Assembly: GCA_025267735.1 (NCBI GenBank)
Contig: CM046304.1
Span: 13,454,001-13,518,000 of the forward strand
Reading direction: 5' to 3'
DNA from: Mactra quadrangularis
Taxonomy: Eukaryota > Mollusca > Bivalvia > Venerida > Mactridae
DNA length: 64,000 bases
Numbering within the stretch: the first letter of the stretch is position 1; the number at the start of each line of letters is the position of its first letter. A model generated the notes under the pieces. The model did no database searches, was not told where the DNA came from, and was given only the letters and a program-made list of their open reading frames with translations. The position numbers were made by a program, and so were the translations under genes. Below, piece by piece: positions 10,441-23,005 of this stretch.

Positions 10441-12900
10441 AAATTCAATGTCAAATAAAAGGATGGTCTTCCAAGAAAATAGTATTTATTTCTTATTCAT
10501 TAATATTGGGCTAGCCTCTGTAACATCTCATTCCAAATGTTATATTCCAATGGCAATGTGTGTCAACACAAGATAAATGATAATGACTGATGACATTTTC
10601 CTAATATGGCCATTAACCTAAATGTCACAATTTAATACCATTTCTTAATGTCTGTGTCTAAAAATGTTTTTATTTCATGTAATTATACGACCCAAGTGAC
10701 CAAGAATCTAGGTTAATAAGATTTATTGTTGAATGCTGATGTTTGTATTCCATTAAGATTTACTTAAGGAAACCACCTACCGTTGTCTATGGATGTCTAT
10801 AATAAGATTCTGTGTTTCCAGACATTTTTAAGAAGCTTTCCATTATTTTCCCTTTCTTGGCAATTTTCTACGACGTATTCCTGCGTTGTTAGTAATTTGT
10901 TGCTGTAATCTCATACAATGTCAACTAGTTTTTTCAGTTAAGTGTTGTTTTAACTCTCAGCTTTGAGGAGAGATGCTGTTCTGGTCTAGACCAATATTGA
11001 ATTTTCCAAATAATTGTAAAATATTGAATGTAGAAAGACAGGCAGGCAGGCAGACTGGCAGAGTTGACTTGCTGTAATATTAAGCTCTATGATATAGCTC
11101 TATGCTCTCTTCACTGAACAGTCTCTGGTTATATGCGTTGTATTATAGCCAAAAATAGAATATTTCTGCTACTGGATATTATTGGTTTATAATATAAAGT
11201 TGCTACTCGGTAAACAATGGCTTACAATCTAACCACTGGTATGTTTTATTTATTTATCTAGTTTTGTCATTTTAATCTTACTGTTTGATAATCGGACATG
11301 ACTCGAGTTTTTTTTCTTGCTGGTAATGTGCCCTAACTCGAGGGTTGTTCTTGCATTGGTGTTTTTAATACTCCATGGAATAAGGGATAGCCCAAAGGTG
11401 TACACTCCTCACAGCCTGTCTGTTTGCCTGTATGTACCATCACAGAATATGGACGTTGATTTCTATGACTTAAGGCAATCACAGTCACTGTGAAACTCAA
11501 CATTTTATAACTGGACAGTAGGTCCTGTGAAGATCAAAATTTTACAGGATTTATCCACTTCTTACAGGACTGAAGACATTTTACATATTTTGATGAATTG
11601 AAAACTGTGTGAATGTGATCAAATTATTTTGCCAGGCACTCTGTCCTGTAATCCTGCAGATCCAGATGAACCTTCAAATATTTTACAGGATTTGTCTGTC
11701 AGTCTGACATGTTTGTTGGTGACTGCAAAAAATTTATTATGAAACCTTTTCTGATGCCTTTCCTGTACAGAAAAAATCTGTTGCATTGATGTTTTTCACA
11801 ATCTCATTTTTTCAGCCATTGAATATTGCAAGTACCGCTTTAACAAGTATACCAGTCTGTATTACTTTCTCATTGTTACACATTAATGGTTTAAAAAATG
11901 AATTGTCTAGGCTGGTGAATTTGTCTCACCATTAAAATTTGATATAAAGTTGAAAATGAAATTTTATAACTTTGAGATGATAAAATTGAGTTGTTTGATG
12001 TTTCTTACTTTATTGTGTTTGTTTTTGGACTGTCTTCTTTATTCAAATGTTTTCAGAAAACATTAAATTTTTGTAACATCATTAAAATTACATGTTGTGT
12101 TTGATTATGGGAAAATATGTTGAAATTTGACGAGTAGGTTAAAGTTGGCGAGAATGACTGTAAGCGGTATGTCTTGATTATGAAGAAATATATTGTGGTT
12201 TCAATGGTTGATAAGGGGGGTGGGTCTAAATGGTTGGATTCTGAAGTCAAACCCTTTTGTCTCTGTTTTATAGATTAGAGATTTAAATATGAGAGGAAGC
12301 TTAGAATATGGTAGATACATGTAGTCTATAAGATGTTGATAGTAATAGTCATCGTCTTAAATTTTCTTGACCACTAGCCTAATTATTATGTTATATTGGA
12401 AAGAGAAAATTATCAACTAGTATTAGAAATAAATTTAATGGCCCAAATCAATTTTTACTAGTCCTTGATATTTGAGTAGTTGGTAAAGGCAATGCCTGTG
12501 GTGGTTTACATTGATGTCAATGCAATCTTGGCTCTTGAGAGCATCTATAAATGCTGTTTATGTCGATAAATAGAATGGCTCTCCCAGAATAGTTTCAGTG
12601 GGTCAGAGGGTCGAAGTGGTTTTGGTACAAAAATGTTGTCTTCATAAGATAACAATGCCTGCTAGCCCATTCAATTAGCCAATCATTCTTTTTCTAATGT
12701 ATTAACCAATTTCAGGGAATGAAATGGATTTATTCCTCTAACATAATTATTATGCATGTGTGCTTTTTAATGTTAGAATCGAAATAACATACAGTTTTTC
12801 TATAGTTTGTCGTAGATTAAAACATAGACCATTGTTAGATTTGCTTTTTGAATATTTTGTGCTAAAGCTCTTGATGTTTAATTTTGGCTCTTCAAAACTA
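10441..12900. other. Unannotated intronic sequence
   Basis: A long AT-rich stretch without recognised exons. A GGCAGGCAGGCAGACTGGCAG microsatellite scrap is at about 11040-11060. A repeat fragment with CACTAGCCTAATTATT and AAAGAGAAAATTATCAACTAG lies at 12372-12480; relatives are at 16380, 31860 and 57700-58550. Confidence 0.5.
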
Positions 12901-12995
12901 GATAATGTGCCTTGTATCCCTGGCCTGGGAATCAAACCCAGGACTCTAATGGATCAGTTGAGTTAAGAGCTACTGACTGAGCTATCTGGGTGAGA
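12901..12995 (-). mobile_element. SINE tRNA-like head, reverse fragment
   Basis: Complement of TGGGAATCAAACCCAGGACTC (B-box GGTTTGATTCCC) and of TACTGACTGAGCTATCTGGGTG (A-box AGCTCAGTCAGTAG). Only the head is left. It lies 58 bases before the exon at 13053, inside the 3' part of the intron. Confidence 0.7.
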
Positions 12996-13052
12996 TTTTT
13001 TAGTTATTATTGATTAATTATTAATGTATTATATTTTATTTTATCATTTCAG

Positions 13053-13108
13053 CTACTGTAACCAATGGTGACAGTTCACCTGCTCCAACCTCACAACCTA
13101 TGAGAGTG
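13053..13108 (+). CDS. Internal exon of an unrecognised gene (18 residues plus a split codon)
   Basis: Acceptor TTTTATCATTTCAG is followed by 56 coding bases and the strong donor GTAAGT at 13109. The first two bases (CT) complete a codon begun in the previous exon; the remaining 18 codons read TVTNGDSSPAPTSQPMRV and end in phase 0. The peptide is Ser/Pro/Thr rich, a low-complexity linker rather than a folded domain. Both candidate terminal exons (19802 and 45665) begin in phase 0, so either can join it without a frame change. No exon of this gene is recognised further upstream in the window. The call rests on splice sites and the open frame, since the peptide has no diagnostic motif. Confidence 0.7.
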
Positions 13109-14570
13109 GTAAGTAAAATTAATTATAAAATATCTAGAATTTTTCATTGTCGGCTATTCCATGATACATTACTCCTCTATGCTGGATTATGTACCGTGAG
13201 CCATTTGGATAGGAAAATCTCGTAATCATCAATAATTAATGAGGCAGTTTCATTGGCTCCGCAAAAAAAACAGTGAAAATCTAGCCAATGAAATTATGTT
13301 TATTATCTAAGGTTTTGTTAACCATTCAAAATGCTGGCCTCATTGAGTGATTCTTCCAAAGCGGGTGAAGAAAATCCCAGTATGATGTCATTGTTATTGA
13401 AGAGTATTTAATTGTTACATGCAATTTAATTGAAAAAAGATTGGTCTGCCCTGCCTAATGCATATTCATAAAAACAAGATTTCGCCATTCAAATTTCTCA
13501 TGGTATGTATGGAGTGTAACAGAAGAAAGTACTGTGGTTGCCTAGAATGGAATTTTTATGACAGAACAGAACTTATTGATCCCATTAAAGGGCCTCTCAG
13601 TATTCCTGATGATATATCCCGTTAATGGATTTTTTTTGTAATTTGGTTATATATATGACAGAGCTTGCAATTTGCCTATTATCCTCCTAATAAAAATACA
13701 TTTTTGGGGAAAATATCAATTTTCATGATTATATTATGCTTTTTAGATAATAGATATTTTCAGCACTCAAGCTTTTTTATGCTTTCCAGCCTGCTTGTAG
13801 ATGATAAATCTTTACTTATTAATGTAATGATTAGGGTTGACTGTAATTGGAATTATTTACAATTTTATATATGGTGACTCATAAAGTGAATATTGTGAAC
13901 AAACTTGGTGCTTATATAGTCTGGAATTTGTTAAATACTACCACTTATCATTAATGATGAAGTGTGAGTAAGTAGATAACAATTGCAGACTGCTGGAATT
14001 GTATTACATTGAGGATTAGCATAAACGAGACATTTCCCAGTACAAGTTGCCTGTTATAATCAGTATGCTTCATTCTTTGTCCTTATTAAGAGGGTCTAAA
14101 GTTACCTATGTGATCTATATGCGATCAGACAAATTATTGAATTACTTATTTTCTTTTACCAAAAATTCCAAGTTATCCTATTACTTATGATCATCTGCCC
14201 TAAATCCTCTGCACAAGAATTTATCCTGTTTAGTTTTGATCGTTAACTCTGAAAAATGTATCCTGTTTAGTTTTGATCGTTAACTCTAAATCCTCCGCGT
14301 AAAACTTGAGACTAACAGTAAACTAGGTCATGTACATAATATATTTTGTGTAGAAGATTCTGAGTAAACAAATACAACTCACTGGCTAATATGAGCATTT
14401 TAGAACAGAGAAATATAAAAGTTTTTTTATACGCTCTTTGAATCTTTTTGAGCATTTTTGGACAAAGAAATGTAATTGTTATTTCATTGGCTCTTTGAAT
14501 CTTTTATGTATATTTTGGCTGCTTGGGAGAATTTGATAAAAACAATAGTTTGTTTACATTCTGAAGATCA
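13109..14570. other. Intron sequence, no feature recognised
   Basis: A short direct duplication, TATCCTGTTTAGTTTTGATC plus GTTAACTCT, occurs twice at about 14224-14290. Otherwise there is no repeat or exon-like segment. Confidence 0.5.
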
Positions 14571-14993
14571 GGCCCCAGTTTCACAAAAAAACTCAACTTT
14601 GTACTCAAACTCAATTTTTATTTTGATCATTAATTTTGCTAATTTAGTCAATGTTACAACACATATAAGAACATACGATACTAAACTGAGTTGTTTAAAA
14701 GCCATTTTATACAAAATGTAGCTGTCAAACATGTTTGAATAAGGTTTAATTTAATTGTATTGATTTGAGTCTGTTAGTGAACTGTTGAGTTTAGTCTCAA
14801 GTGAAATCTTAGTTTGTGGCTTTAAGTTTACAATAAAACCTATGATATTTTATGTCAAAACTTTTTGTGTATTTTCATTAATATGATAATCTAATAAAAG
14901 CCATTCCAACTGAGTTGACATGCTATTTAGAGACAAAAAACATTTGAGTCTGTTATTGAGTTTGTACTTAAGTTTGTTTGTGAAACTGGGGCC
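14571..14993. mobile_element. MITE with GGCCCCAGTTTCACAAA ends
   Basis: Left end GGCCCCAGTTTCACAAA and right end TTTGTGAAACTGGGGCC are exact inverted repeats. Sub-terminal parts stay related (ACTCAA, TTTGTACTCAAACTC against GAGTTTGTACTTAAG). About 423 bp and non-coding; the 81-codon frame across its left end is not conserved. No convincing target duplication is visible, so the superfamily is unassigned. Confidence 0.85.
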
Positions 14994-15981
14994 AGGTACT
15001 TGAATATATAAATAATTTGTCAATCTTGATAAAATACTTGAGAGTTACTTACTGTACATCATTCTATATACAGTTTAGCTAGCAAATCTAGAAAGGGGAA
15101 GGCTGGAATCGAGTGACCTTGACCTATTTTCGAATGACAGTAAAAAGTTAATAAAATAAAACTTGATTATACTAAATTATTAGGATTATTTTACCTAGGA
15201 AAACAGTTTGCATTGACCCCATTCTGTGAAACATTTATCTGAGTTTATTTGATGAAATATGAGCAATATCATGGGTTTAGCGGAAAACTGTTGTAATTCA
15301 ATATAAAAAAGAGTGAGTTACTGGTACAACCATTTTGCCATAAACTCCCGATATTACAGTTTTTAAAAACTTCATTTTCTTTATGCATTGTTTAAAGCAT
15401 TTGTCCTTGAATTTGACTTTCATAGAAATACTTAATAACAAGGTTGAGTATCTTATATTACCAATTTTGTAAAAATTGTTTTTCATGCTTATATAATATT
15501 TCACTTTGTTGCATTTTTTATGTGAATAATTTGTTCGGGAAGTTTAAATGCTTATGGGTTCTTAAATTACATTCCATGATTGAATGCTATAAAATAAATC
15601 GTATAGAATTGAAATTCTATACCTCATATTAAAATATAGTTACAAAAAGGTATGACGTTTTCATTCAAATTTGCTTAGTATGCATAATATATCAAAAAGG
15701 TAAATTTTAAAATTTTGTTTAGGCAAAATAGGGTTTTGATTTTATCCTTAAAGAAACGAACCCCATGGAAATATTTCAAACAATTAGTCATTCTGCCAAG
15801 GATTACATAAATACCCTGTATATTCATTTAGGAATTTGAAATATTCATTTTAAAGGTACTCATTCACAGATTTCAACTTTAATATCAACTTTTTCTGAAA
15901 GAAGAGAATTGTCAATCAAGCCCATAGAACTGCTGTTCTTTAATAAGTAGATTAATGGTCTCTTAATTCATAGATGCTCAA
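14994..15981. other. Intron sequence with a lone transposon end
   Basis: Mostly unannotated. At 15850-15890, TTAAAGGTACTCATTCACAG matches the end of the TTAA-flanked element at 31419-31764; no partner end is found nearby, so it is a fragment. Confidence 0.5.
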
Positions 15982-16270
15982 CAGGGGCGGATCCAGGATT
16001 TTTTTCTAGGGGGGGTCTGAACTTTTCTAGGGGGAATCTGAACCTCGAACCACTACCACATTATACACATTTTGCAGAAAAATGCAACATATTGATAATA
16101 AAAACTACATAACCATTAAATCTATGTTAAGCACCGAGAAAAATTGCTTCATATTAATTAAAAATTACTTACAAGCAAGAAATACACTAATGGACATGTA
16201 CATTTTCCAAATTCTAGGGGGAGTCTAGACCCCCCTGAACCCCCCTCCCCCCCCCCCGCTGGATCCGCCC
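15982..16270 (+). mobile_element. hAT-like MITE (CAGGGGCGGATCC family), copy 1
   Basis: Begins CAGGGGCGGATCCAGG and ends CTGGATCCGCCC. A perfect 8-bp direct repeat ATGCTCAA lies at 15974-15981 and 16271-16278. The interior opens with a G-run (CTAGGGGGGGTCTGAAC) and closes with the matching C-run, so the ends can pair extensively. Other copies are at 37416, 41087 and 46757 (reverse). Confidence 0.92.
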
Positions 16271-17235
16271 ATGCTCAATGGTTCAATTCATGATAGCTTC
16301 CAGTCATACCCTTCTTAGAAACCCCACAATGTGGTGATATGCCTCTATAACAATCCTTGTTTTAAATATAATAGGACACTAGCCTGATTTATTTTGTAAT
16401 AGTTTTTATAGCCAAACTATCAACTAGCCTGACTATATGAAATATGTAATTTTTACTAGACCTACTGTATGATCCCTTTTCCTTAATGGCTTCAAGCTTG
16501 TGGTTTCGGCCATTGCTGAATAATAAGTGGTCTGATTCTTTTTGAAAGAGCAAAATTTAATAAAAAGTGGTAAGAAAAAAGTTCCAGATATGCTGGTTAC
16601 ATTTAAATAAGGATCCAGGATTCAGCTGGCACATATAAAAGAAAAAACTGATAACAAAGGCCTACATTCTGTCTAAAGTAGCTCAAGGATCTTGGGAGTT
16701 GTCGTATTTGCTTATAACAAATTTTAGAATAAAATTGTAAAGCATGAGTTACCTCTAGCTGTTAATCTGTAAAATAAATTAAATCAAAGAAAGCTATGTA
16801 GGTCATATGATGTTGAAAAGAGTTTCCCATACTCTTTTTTCCCAATCATGTCTGTTTTGAATATCGAAGGTTTAGCAAAAAACGGTGGTAACTCACTCTT
16901 TTCTTACATTGAGTTATAACCGTTTTCTGCTGAATCCCAATAGGTAAGTGCAGTTTAATATTTATTGAGACAGAGTTGTAGTATATTTGAATGTCTATAT
17001 CATGAGTTTTATTGATTTCATTTATGAGTTTTATATGCAAAAAGGATGTAATTGAATTATGACAAAAGTGTATTGATGAAAAGGATGTCAAGTTCATTTT
17101 TATACAATCTAAGTTCATTGCAAAATAGAATTTGAAAAGATTTTTGAATATTCAATGTGAATAGCCTGTCTTCTGTGAATCAAGAGAATGTATAAAAAAA
17201 TAGAGTTAATAAAACTGGGACATTTATTTCCACCG
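16271..17235. other. Intron sequence with a dispersed-repeat scrap
   Basis: At 16375-16470 the segment CACTAGCCTGATTTATT to ATATGTAATTTTTACTAG belongs to the same family as 12372-12480 and 31860-31960. The rest is unremarkable. Confidence 0.5.
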
Positions 17236-17525
17236 ATCAGTGCAAAACTAGTCTACATCTTTCTGTATTTTTAGCTGGATTGTTCGGGCGGGCATCTGGT
17301 GTCGTTAACAATTGCGTTAAAGTTGTTCTTTTCCATATATTTCTGCTATTTATTGTCCCATCTTCATGAAACTTCATACAATGATAACATACCATGTGAT
17401 GAACAGAATTAGAAAGTAACCACAACTCTACCTGCCTTAATTATGGATTATTTCCCTCTCTAATTTTTGCGTTAAAGTTTTTAAATCCAGCTTTAATGTG
17501 GTTTCCACATTACATTTCTTGCTAG
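17228..17525 (+). repeat. Dispersed repeat family C, copy 1
   Basis: Matches 56829-57140 in reverse complement: CAATGATAACATACCATGTG, GATGAACAGAAT, CCACAACTCTACCTG, TTATGGATTATTTCCCT, TTTTTGCGTTAAAGTTTTTA and ATGTGGTTTCCACAT appear in both. A left-end scrap (AAAACTAGTCTACATC) also occurs at 8928-8945. No clear inverted ends. Confidence 0.8.
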
Positions 17526-18480
17526 GATATTTTAAATGTGTTTAAATCAATTTGGGGCTGAAATTTGGCCCTAATCCCCTCCCAAGAATGTATACATCAT
17601 AGCATGTTTCCCCTCAGTTGTTGCAAAATTATTCTGTCTTTAAAATGTTTTAGAATAGAATGGTTTTTCTGCATACTATAGCATTATAGTAATTTCATAG
17701 ATAGAGCATATAGCTTTAATCGTTGAAAATTTAAAAGGACAAAAAAATTATCCATTGACTGAATAAGTGTTTTCCTTTCTTCAAACCATTTGATAAACAT
17801 TCATCTGTATATAATACTTTGACAGTGTATATCGTCATATCCCTGGTCATCGTTTAAGGACATGATATTGAATTAATAAGATTAAATCTGACTCATGATA
17901 GAAAATGATTAAAAATTTGTTTATCTGTAATTTTATGTAAAATATAACCTTGAAAGTATACATAAGAATCTACATAATTATTTAAACACCCCAATATAAC
18001 TGTTCTTATTTAAATATTCCCATATATATAGCTTGTTCATTTTGACCTGAGACTAAAACTGACATATGACATGTATCAGCTACTTCACTGTGGCTGACTG
18101 ATACATGTAAAATCAAAGGCCACCGGCACAATCGTAAACTTTCTAAGACTGCCTGTATGTGTATTCTGTACAACTTCTCTTGAACAACACCCACTGAGAG
18201 GGACTAAAGTGTGTTGCTGTTCAGAGGTTGTTGCTTAGCTGAGGGTAAATACCACTGAAATTACACCTCGGGAAATATCAAAAACTGTTGTTGTGCAGAG
18301 GGTTTGCTCTGTAGAGGTTATACTATTCAATGGATAGTGTATTTGATGGTTCAAGACTGTGCTGGTTGCCTTTGTGTAAAGTCATATTGAATATATATTC
18401 CTCGTCTCGGGTCGTTGTGAACAAGCTATAGATTTTTATTAACCATATATTTATGTATATATTGTTTGTTAATGTATATA
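17526..18480. other. Intron sequence, no feature recognised
   Basis: There are no tandem or inverted repeats that I can support, and no exon-like frames. Confidence 0.5.
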
Positions 18481-18634
18481 TTGTTAAATTTTATTCATCT
18501 GTCAGTGGCGCATACATTAACCTTGCTGATTTGAATATTCACTACAGTATTTCTGTACTCACGATTGATAAAAATTAGATTTGAATCAACAGGGTTTATG
18601 TATGCACCACTGACAGTTGAATAAAATTTAACAA
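18481..18634. mobile_element. MITE with TTGTTAAATTTTATTC ends
   Basis: Left arm TTGTTAAATTTTATTCATCT, GTCAGTGGCGCATACATTAA is mirrored by the right arm ending CAGTTGAATAAAATTTAACAA, with TTATGTATGCACCACTGAC before it. Arms pair over about 45 bases, leaving a loop of about 60. A second copy (34408-34840) is split by another element, and a right-arm-only copy follows the terminal exon at 45832. Confidence 0.88.
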
Positions 18635-18812
18635 TTAATGACATTGTATTTATATAATCTCATGCCATTGTTTATTAGACTAGATTTCACGTATACATGT
18701 AATTTATATATGCCATGTATCAGACATTGCCAATATGCAAATTATATATTCAAAGAATTTTATTCAAAATTAAACTAACAATTAATACTGGTATAAGGTG
18801 TGGTATACATAT

Positions 18813-18816
<4 letters not shown>

Positions 18817-18846
<30 letters not shown>

Positions 18847-18854
18847 TGTATGTA
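18817..18854. repeat. (TATG)n microsatellite
   Basis: About nine uninterrupted TATG units, ending in TACATGTACC. Confidence 0.95.
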
Positions 18855-19334
18855 CATGTACCTTTGTACAAATGAAAGAGACCAACGATTCCAAAGTTGT
18901 TAAAAAATCGGAACTTAATGTATGGATTTTCGGTTGCGTAATTTGCGTAATTATTCACCAACTGTTCAATGACAACAGACATGGTTTCCTACCAGGATAT
19001 CAAAAGGTACATTTTGACCTAATTAAAAGCTTTGTATTAACATTAAAATTGACAATAAATTTTAGATTTTAAAGATATTGGCAATGTTTGATATTTATTG
19101 ATATTTTTTTAACTCATGATGATTTTAATGTTGGTTTTACTTATGCCTCTAACAGGTCATGGTTATTATATGGAAGTTAGGCTCTGATGTTTTACTTATG
19201 CTCATACCAGGGCCATTAATTTTTAATTTTTTTGCAGGGTTTTTGTTGTGTTTGGCTTTTTAGAAACTAATTTAGCAGTTTTGTTTTATTTTGAAACCTA
19301 ATACTGTTCTACTGTATATTTCTCTATGTCCTCA

Positions 19335-19480
19335 AACCCACATAGGAGCAGTCATCCAGTGGTAGAACACGACTCAGAAGTTCCTGGTTCAAACCCTACA
19401 TGGGATACTGCTAATTTCTTTGAGCAAGAAATTTACCTTAGTTGCTTCTTTTCACCAAGGTGTAAATGGGTACTGTTTGA
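19335..19480 (+). mobile_element. SINE (family B) head fragment
   Basis: A-box-like CATCCAGTGGTAGAACACGA, B-box-like GGTTCAAACCC (about 19387-19397), then TACATGGGATACT. The head is readable, while the body diverges after about 19420. Confidence 0.6.
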
Positions 19481-19801
19481 ATCACTATTACTAGTTACTA
19501 GATGTTTTTAATTATCAGAGGTCATGGTACTAGATCATTAAGTCAACTGAACACGTGGAAGAAGGGTTTTAACCAAACTTAATTTTCTAACTTTAACATG
19601 ACTCACTCACAACACTGACTGTGTCAGTACAGGTGTATTCTCTGCAGATTCATTCTCTGCTACAACCCGTGAAAGAAGAAGTAAAACACCTTTGTCATAG
19701 CAGCTGAAGTAAAAAGTAGCATTTAAAAAAAACTCAAGAAATTCATCTGATGTTGTTCAACGTATAAATATCATATTTCAAATTTTTTCCTTTTTTTACA
19801 G

Positions 19802-19972
19802 GAACCAGCTAAAACTTCAGAACCAGCTCAGGCCAATGGTGGAGATTTGATGTCGATGAATTTATCTGCCAAAGAAATGAGAGAATTATTAGCACGCAAA
19901 AAGAAGAACGACCCAAAACAAAAATCCAATATGGACTTTAAATCAAAATTCGAGATTTTCCAAAAAATGTGA
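19802..19972 (+). CDS. Terminal exon 1 (alternative C-terminus A) of the unrecognised gene
   Basis: Acceptor TTCCTTTTTTTACAG precedes 56 codons and a TGA at 19970-19972, phase 0 at the start. The peptide has an acidic/Ala-rich lead (EPAKTSEPAQ, ANGGDLMSMN) followed by a highly charged end: LSAKEMRELLARKKK, NDPKQKSNMD, FKSKFEIFQKM. The end looks helical and basic, and it parallels the end of the exon at 45665: SA-x-[ED]-[MV]-R, then RKK, D, K, a SNM/TSM tripeptide, and K-[FV]-x-[IL]-F-[QE]. A canonical AATAAA sits at 19994-19999, very close to the stop, and more occur further down, so the 3' end is not decided. I do not recognise the protein family. Confidence 0.82.
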   Translation, partial: EPAKTSEPAQANGGDLMSMNLSAKEMRELLARKKKNDPKQKSNMDFKSKFEIFQKM

Positions 19973-21540
19973 TCACTTTGTGTTAAAACAACAAATAAAT
20001 ATTTCTATGTTCACTTAAAATACAATGTAACACATTATACATGAATATATATATATTATATATATCTCTTATATTACTCGATGTAATTATAGACACTTAG
20101 AGCTCTAAGCATGTTTCACTATACGTTCCACTGTATGGTTTTTAAGTATGAGTGACAAAATTTTTGTGTGAAATTTTTGTAAAAACAATACACAGTTTTT
20201 CTTATCATCTTAGCATTAATGTTACAAAGTTTGTTTTTATTGTATTTTGATACACGTTGTTTGATATGTAAAAAAATGTTTATAGCATATTGTACCTAAA
20301 TCATGAATATGCACTTTGGATATCTACCGAATGAGAAAAACCTGCCAATCATGCTCATTCTGTTGGTATACTTAATGGGAATCATAGCAGGGCTCGACTT
20401 AAAGTTTTAAGATAAGATGCCACGTTGGACAAACAGCTATATATTTTGCTTGCCTGAATCATGTTTTTCTAGCAGTAACAAGTTGCCTTAACCCAAATGT
20501 AGGTCATCAGGGGCAATAGGATGACCTTTAATGTCAAGCCCTGTCAAAGTAGCCCCATGATTGATTTTGTTATATAGGTGTTCTTGAATATCGAAATATC
20601 GTCCCTGTGTTAGTGTCACTGCTTGCATTGTGGTAGCTTCCAAAATTTGATTGAAAAAAAATGTCTGAATTTTGTGGGTATTGTTGGTTGTAACAATCAT
20701 TATCAAACTTTGTATTGTGTGTATTTTGATTATCGTAAATGCTTGGAAATAGGCCAAGAGCACTCACTGTTGTGTTTTCTTGTACTGATCAATCTGTGTT
20801 AAACTTTTTTACAATAATAATTCACAATGTGTGATATTCAATATTGAGTGTTAGAAATGTTTTGATTTTTTTCTCGTAGCAATATCACATTTATAATGTT
20901 CTCAGATCAGAGGTGCTGTTTAGTGTGTTTTGTTATTCACAAGGTGGCAGAAAATAAACTGGGCAGTTTTCCTATGATATAGCTTTTACACATTGACCTG
21001 GGATGGATTAGTAAATTACACAGTTCAATTTTCCCACACTATAGCTTGCACACATTGACAAGGGATAAAAATGTATTTACACAGTTAATGACTGCACGGT
21101 TTCTACATTGAGACTGACTGATTTCGCAAATGTAAATAATAATGAAATTTGTTTACCTTTGTCTCAGGTCAAAGGGAGGAAGCTATATTTGAATTTACTG
21201 AACAATTGGACTAATGTACATAAACTTACATTATATCATTGTTTTTTGAGTATAACAATCATTTTTGCAACATTATACTTATGTAGAAATAGATTGTTCT
21301 CATTTTGTAGCTTACACTTTTTGTTTCATATGCAATCAAATATATATTATTCACAGTAATGTTAAAGTCATTATTATACATGTAGCTTTATTCACAGAAA
21401 TATTGTTTGTGTCGATGAGTGGGGTTTTATTTCATTGTCATGAATCGATTGTTTTCATACTTTTTGTTGCCTTTCCAATACTTACTTTAGCCATTAAAAC
21501 TTGTACATTGTTTTCATATTTCAAATAAACATAGTTTTTC
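19973..21540. other. Probable 3' UTR and downstream of terminal exon 1
   Basis: T-rich, no introns or repeats recognised. AATAAA-type signals are at 19994, about 20952 and about 21525. A TA-rich (TATA)n patch is at about 20047-20067. Small frames (20488-20767 minus, 21108-21528 plus) show no conserved features. Confidence 0.45.
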
Positions 21541-21790
21541 TATAAAAAAGCCAATACTTCTGTTAGATGAATGGAGTAAGAATAAAAAAGTAGTCCGCAG
21601 CTGAACTAAGTAAGATAAATAAAGTAGTCCTCATAGAGCAGGAATAAAAAAGTAGTCCTTGAATGGATTAAGAATAAAAAGTAGTCCACAACTGAACTTA
21701 GGAAGATAAATAAAGTAGTCCTCATAGAATAAAAATATAGTCCTTGAATAGAGTAAGAATAAAAAAGTAGTCCTCCATCAGTAATTCTGC
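21541..21790. repeat. Imperfect tandem repeat of AATAAAAAAGTAGTCC
   Basis: Seven to eight units of 25-45 bp, each ending in (A)AATAAA(A)GTAGTCC(T/G), with alternating GAATGGAGTAAG and CTGAACTAAGTAAGATA spacers. Each unit carries an AATAAA hexamer on the + strand, 1.6 kb after terminal exon 1. Confidence 0.85.
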
Positions 21791-22500
21791 TCCTTGGTTA
21801 GAATATGCCTTAAACCTTTTACTCTTCATTTGTCAATCATGTGTGTTCAGCAATCTTTTGAATAAAGCACAATCTTGTATTATTTCACTCTTGCAATTGA
21901 TTAATTGTTTTTAAATACCTATCTTAGCACACATTTAAAAAAAATAGTTCTGTTGTTAGTTGTTTGTTGTTAGGTGTATGAAAACTTTGACTTCTAGAAA
22001 CTTACATAGATTGGCCTAAGTTGTAAAATCTATCGATAAATTCCATGAATGAGGCCTAGTTTGGTGATATATGTTTGTTTTTCGTATCATATTTGTTTTA
22101 TATAGTATAACACATGTTCTGTTCAATACTATGGGACCAAAACTGTTAGTAACTTTGTATACATTCAGTACTAAGATTTATTATGTTTTACGTATAAGTT
22201 AACATCATTCTATATGGTATGCCCAATTCTGCCTGTGATTGATTTTGTCAAATGTTGGTTTTTTCGTATCTGAACTGGTATTTTTTAACAGTTTGTTTGG
22301 CTTGTATATCTTTTGTTCTGGAGAGCCGATTGATGTCAATTCATCCAATAATTATTATTGTTTTGTTATTATAATATTCCTTAATATTACATGTTTTAAT
22401 ATTCTTAATACTTGCATCATGTTCATTTATGGTTTTTTCTGGCTTTGAAATTAAGAAAAAAAGTTCCTTATTTATCTCTATTTATATAATTATGTGCCAT
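21791..22500. other. Unannotated sequence
   Basis: No repeat or coding signal recognised. Confidence 0.5.
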
Positions 22501-22539
22501 TGTCTATCTTGAGAATTAGTACCAAAGTTCTTAAAACTC

Positions 22540-22748
22540 AACTTACATGGACTTTAAACAAACAATATATCACTCTTAAAATATATCATAAATGGATCAT
22601 ACGGCTCTAGAAGTAGCCCATAAATGGGTAAAAACCTATCTAAAAGTTAACAAAAAATTTCTTAACCACTCTAAAAATATACAATGAAGGGGCCAAACCA
22701 CTATAAAAGTATCCTATGAATGGATTAAATCACTCTTAAATGACCCAT
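22540..22748. repeat. Degenerate tandem repeat
   Basis: About five imperfect units of 40-45 bp containing CACTCTTAAAA, TA(C/T)CATAAATGG and related pieces (for example 22575, 22615, 22690, 22730). It is interrupted at 22749 by a SINE. Confidence 0.6.
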
Positions 22749-22761
22749 AAATGAGTGTACT

Positions 22762-23005
22762 ACTAAGCCGAGGCCGTGGTGTTGTGGTTAGCATGTCTGA
22801 CTTTGAATCTGGAGATCGTGGGTTCGAGCTCAGTCGCGGTAGGTCATACCCTATACATGAGTTGTTGGCCTCGTGGCAAGTTAAGTTAGTACTGGAGATA
22901 GAAAAGTGTCCAGGAAACTTAAAGTAGAAAGAGCTGGTCGTCGTATATTTGACCTTAATATGTGTTGAATATAATATATGTGTGTATAAAAAACAAAAAC
23001 AAAAC
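22762..23005 (+). mobile_element. tRNA-derived SINE with 13-bp target duplication
   Basis: A classic head: an A-box region GTGTTGTGGTTAGCATGTC, then a B-box GGTTCGAGCTC at about 22823. The body includes CATACCCTATACATGAGTTG, TGTTGGCCTCGTGG and GTGTCCAGGAAAC, ending in an (A)-rich AAAACAAAAACAAAAC tail. It is flanked by a perfect 13-bp direct repeat AAATGAGTGTACT (22749-22761 and 23006-23018), the mark of LINE-driven insertion. A reverse copy of the same family is at 60707-60896. The intact duplication suggests a fairly recent insertion. Confidence 0.95.

Noticed and set aside
22775..22850. A functional tRNA gene (A-box and B-box present)
   Set aside because: The sequence cannot be folded by eye into complete acceptor and anticodon stems. 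It continues into a SINE body with an A-rich tail and 13-bp target duplication.
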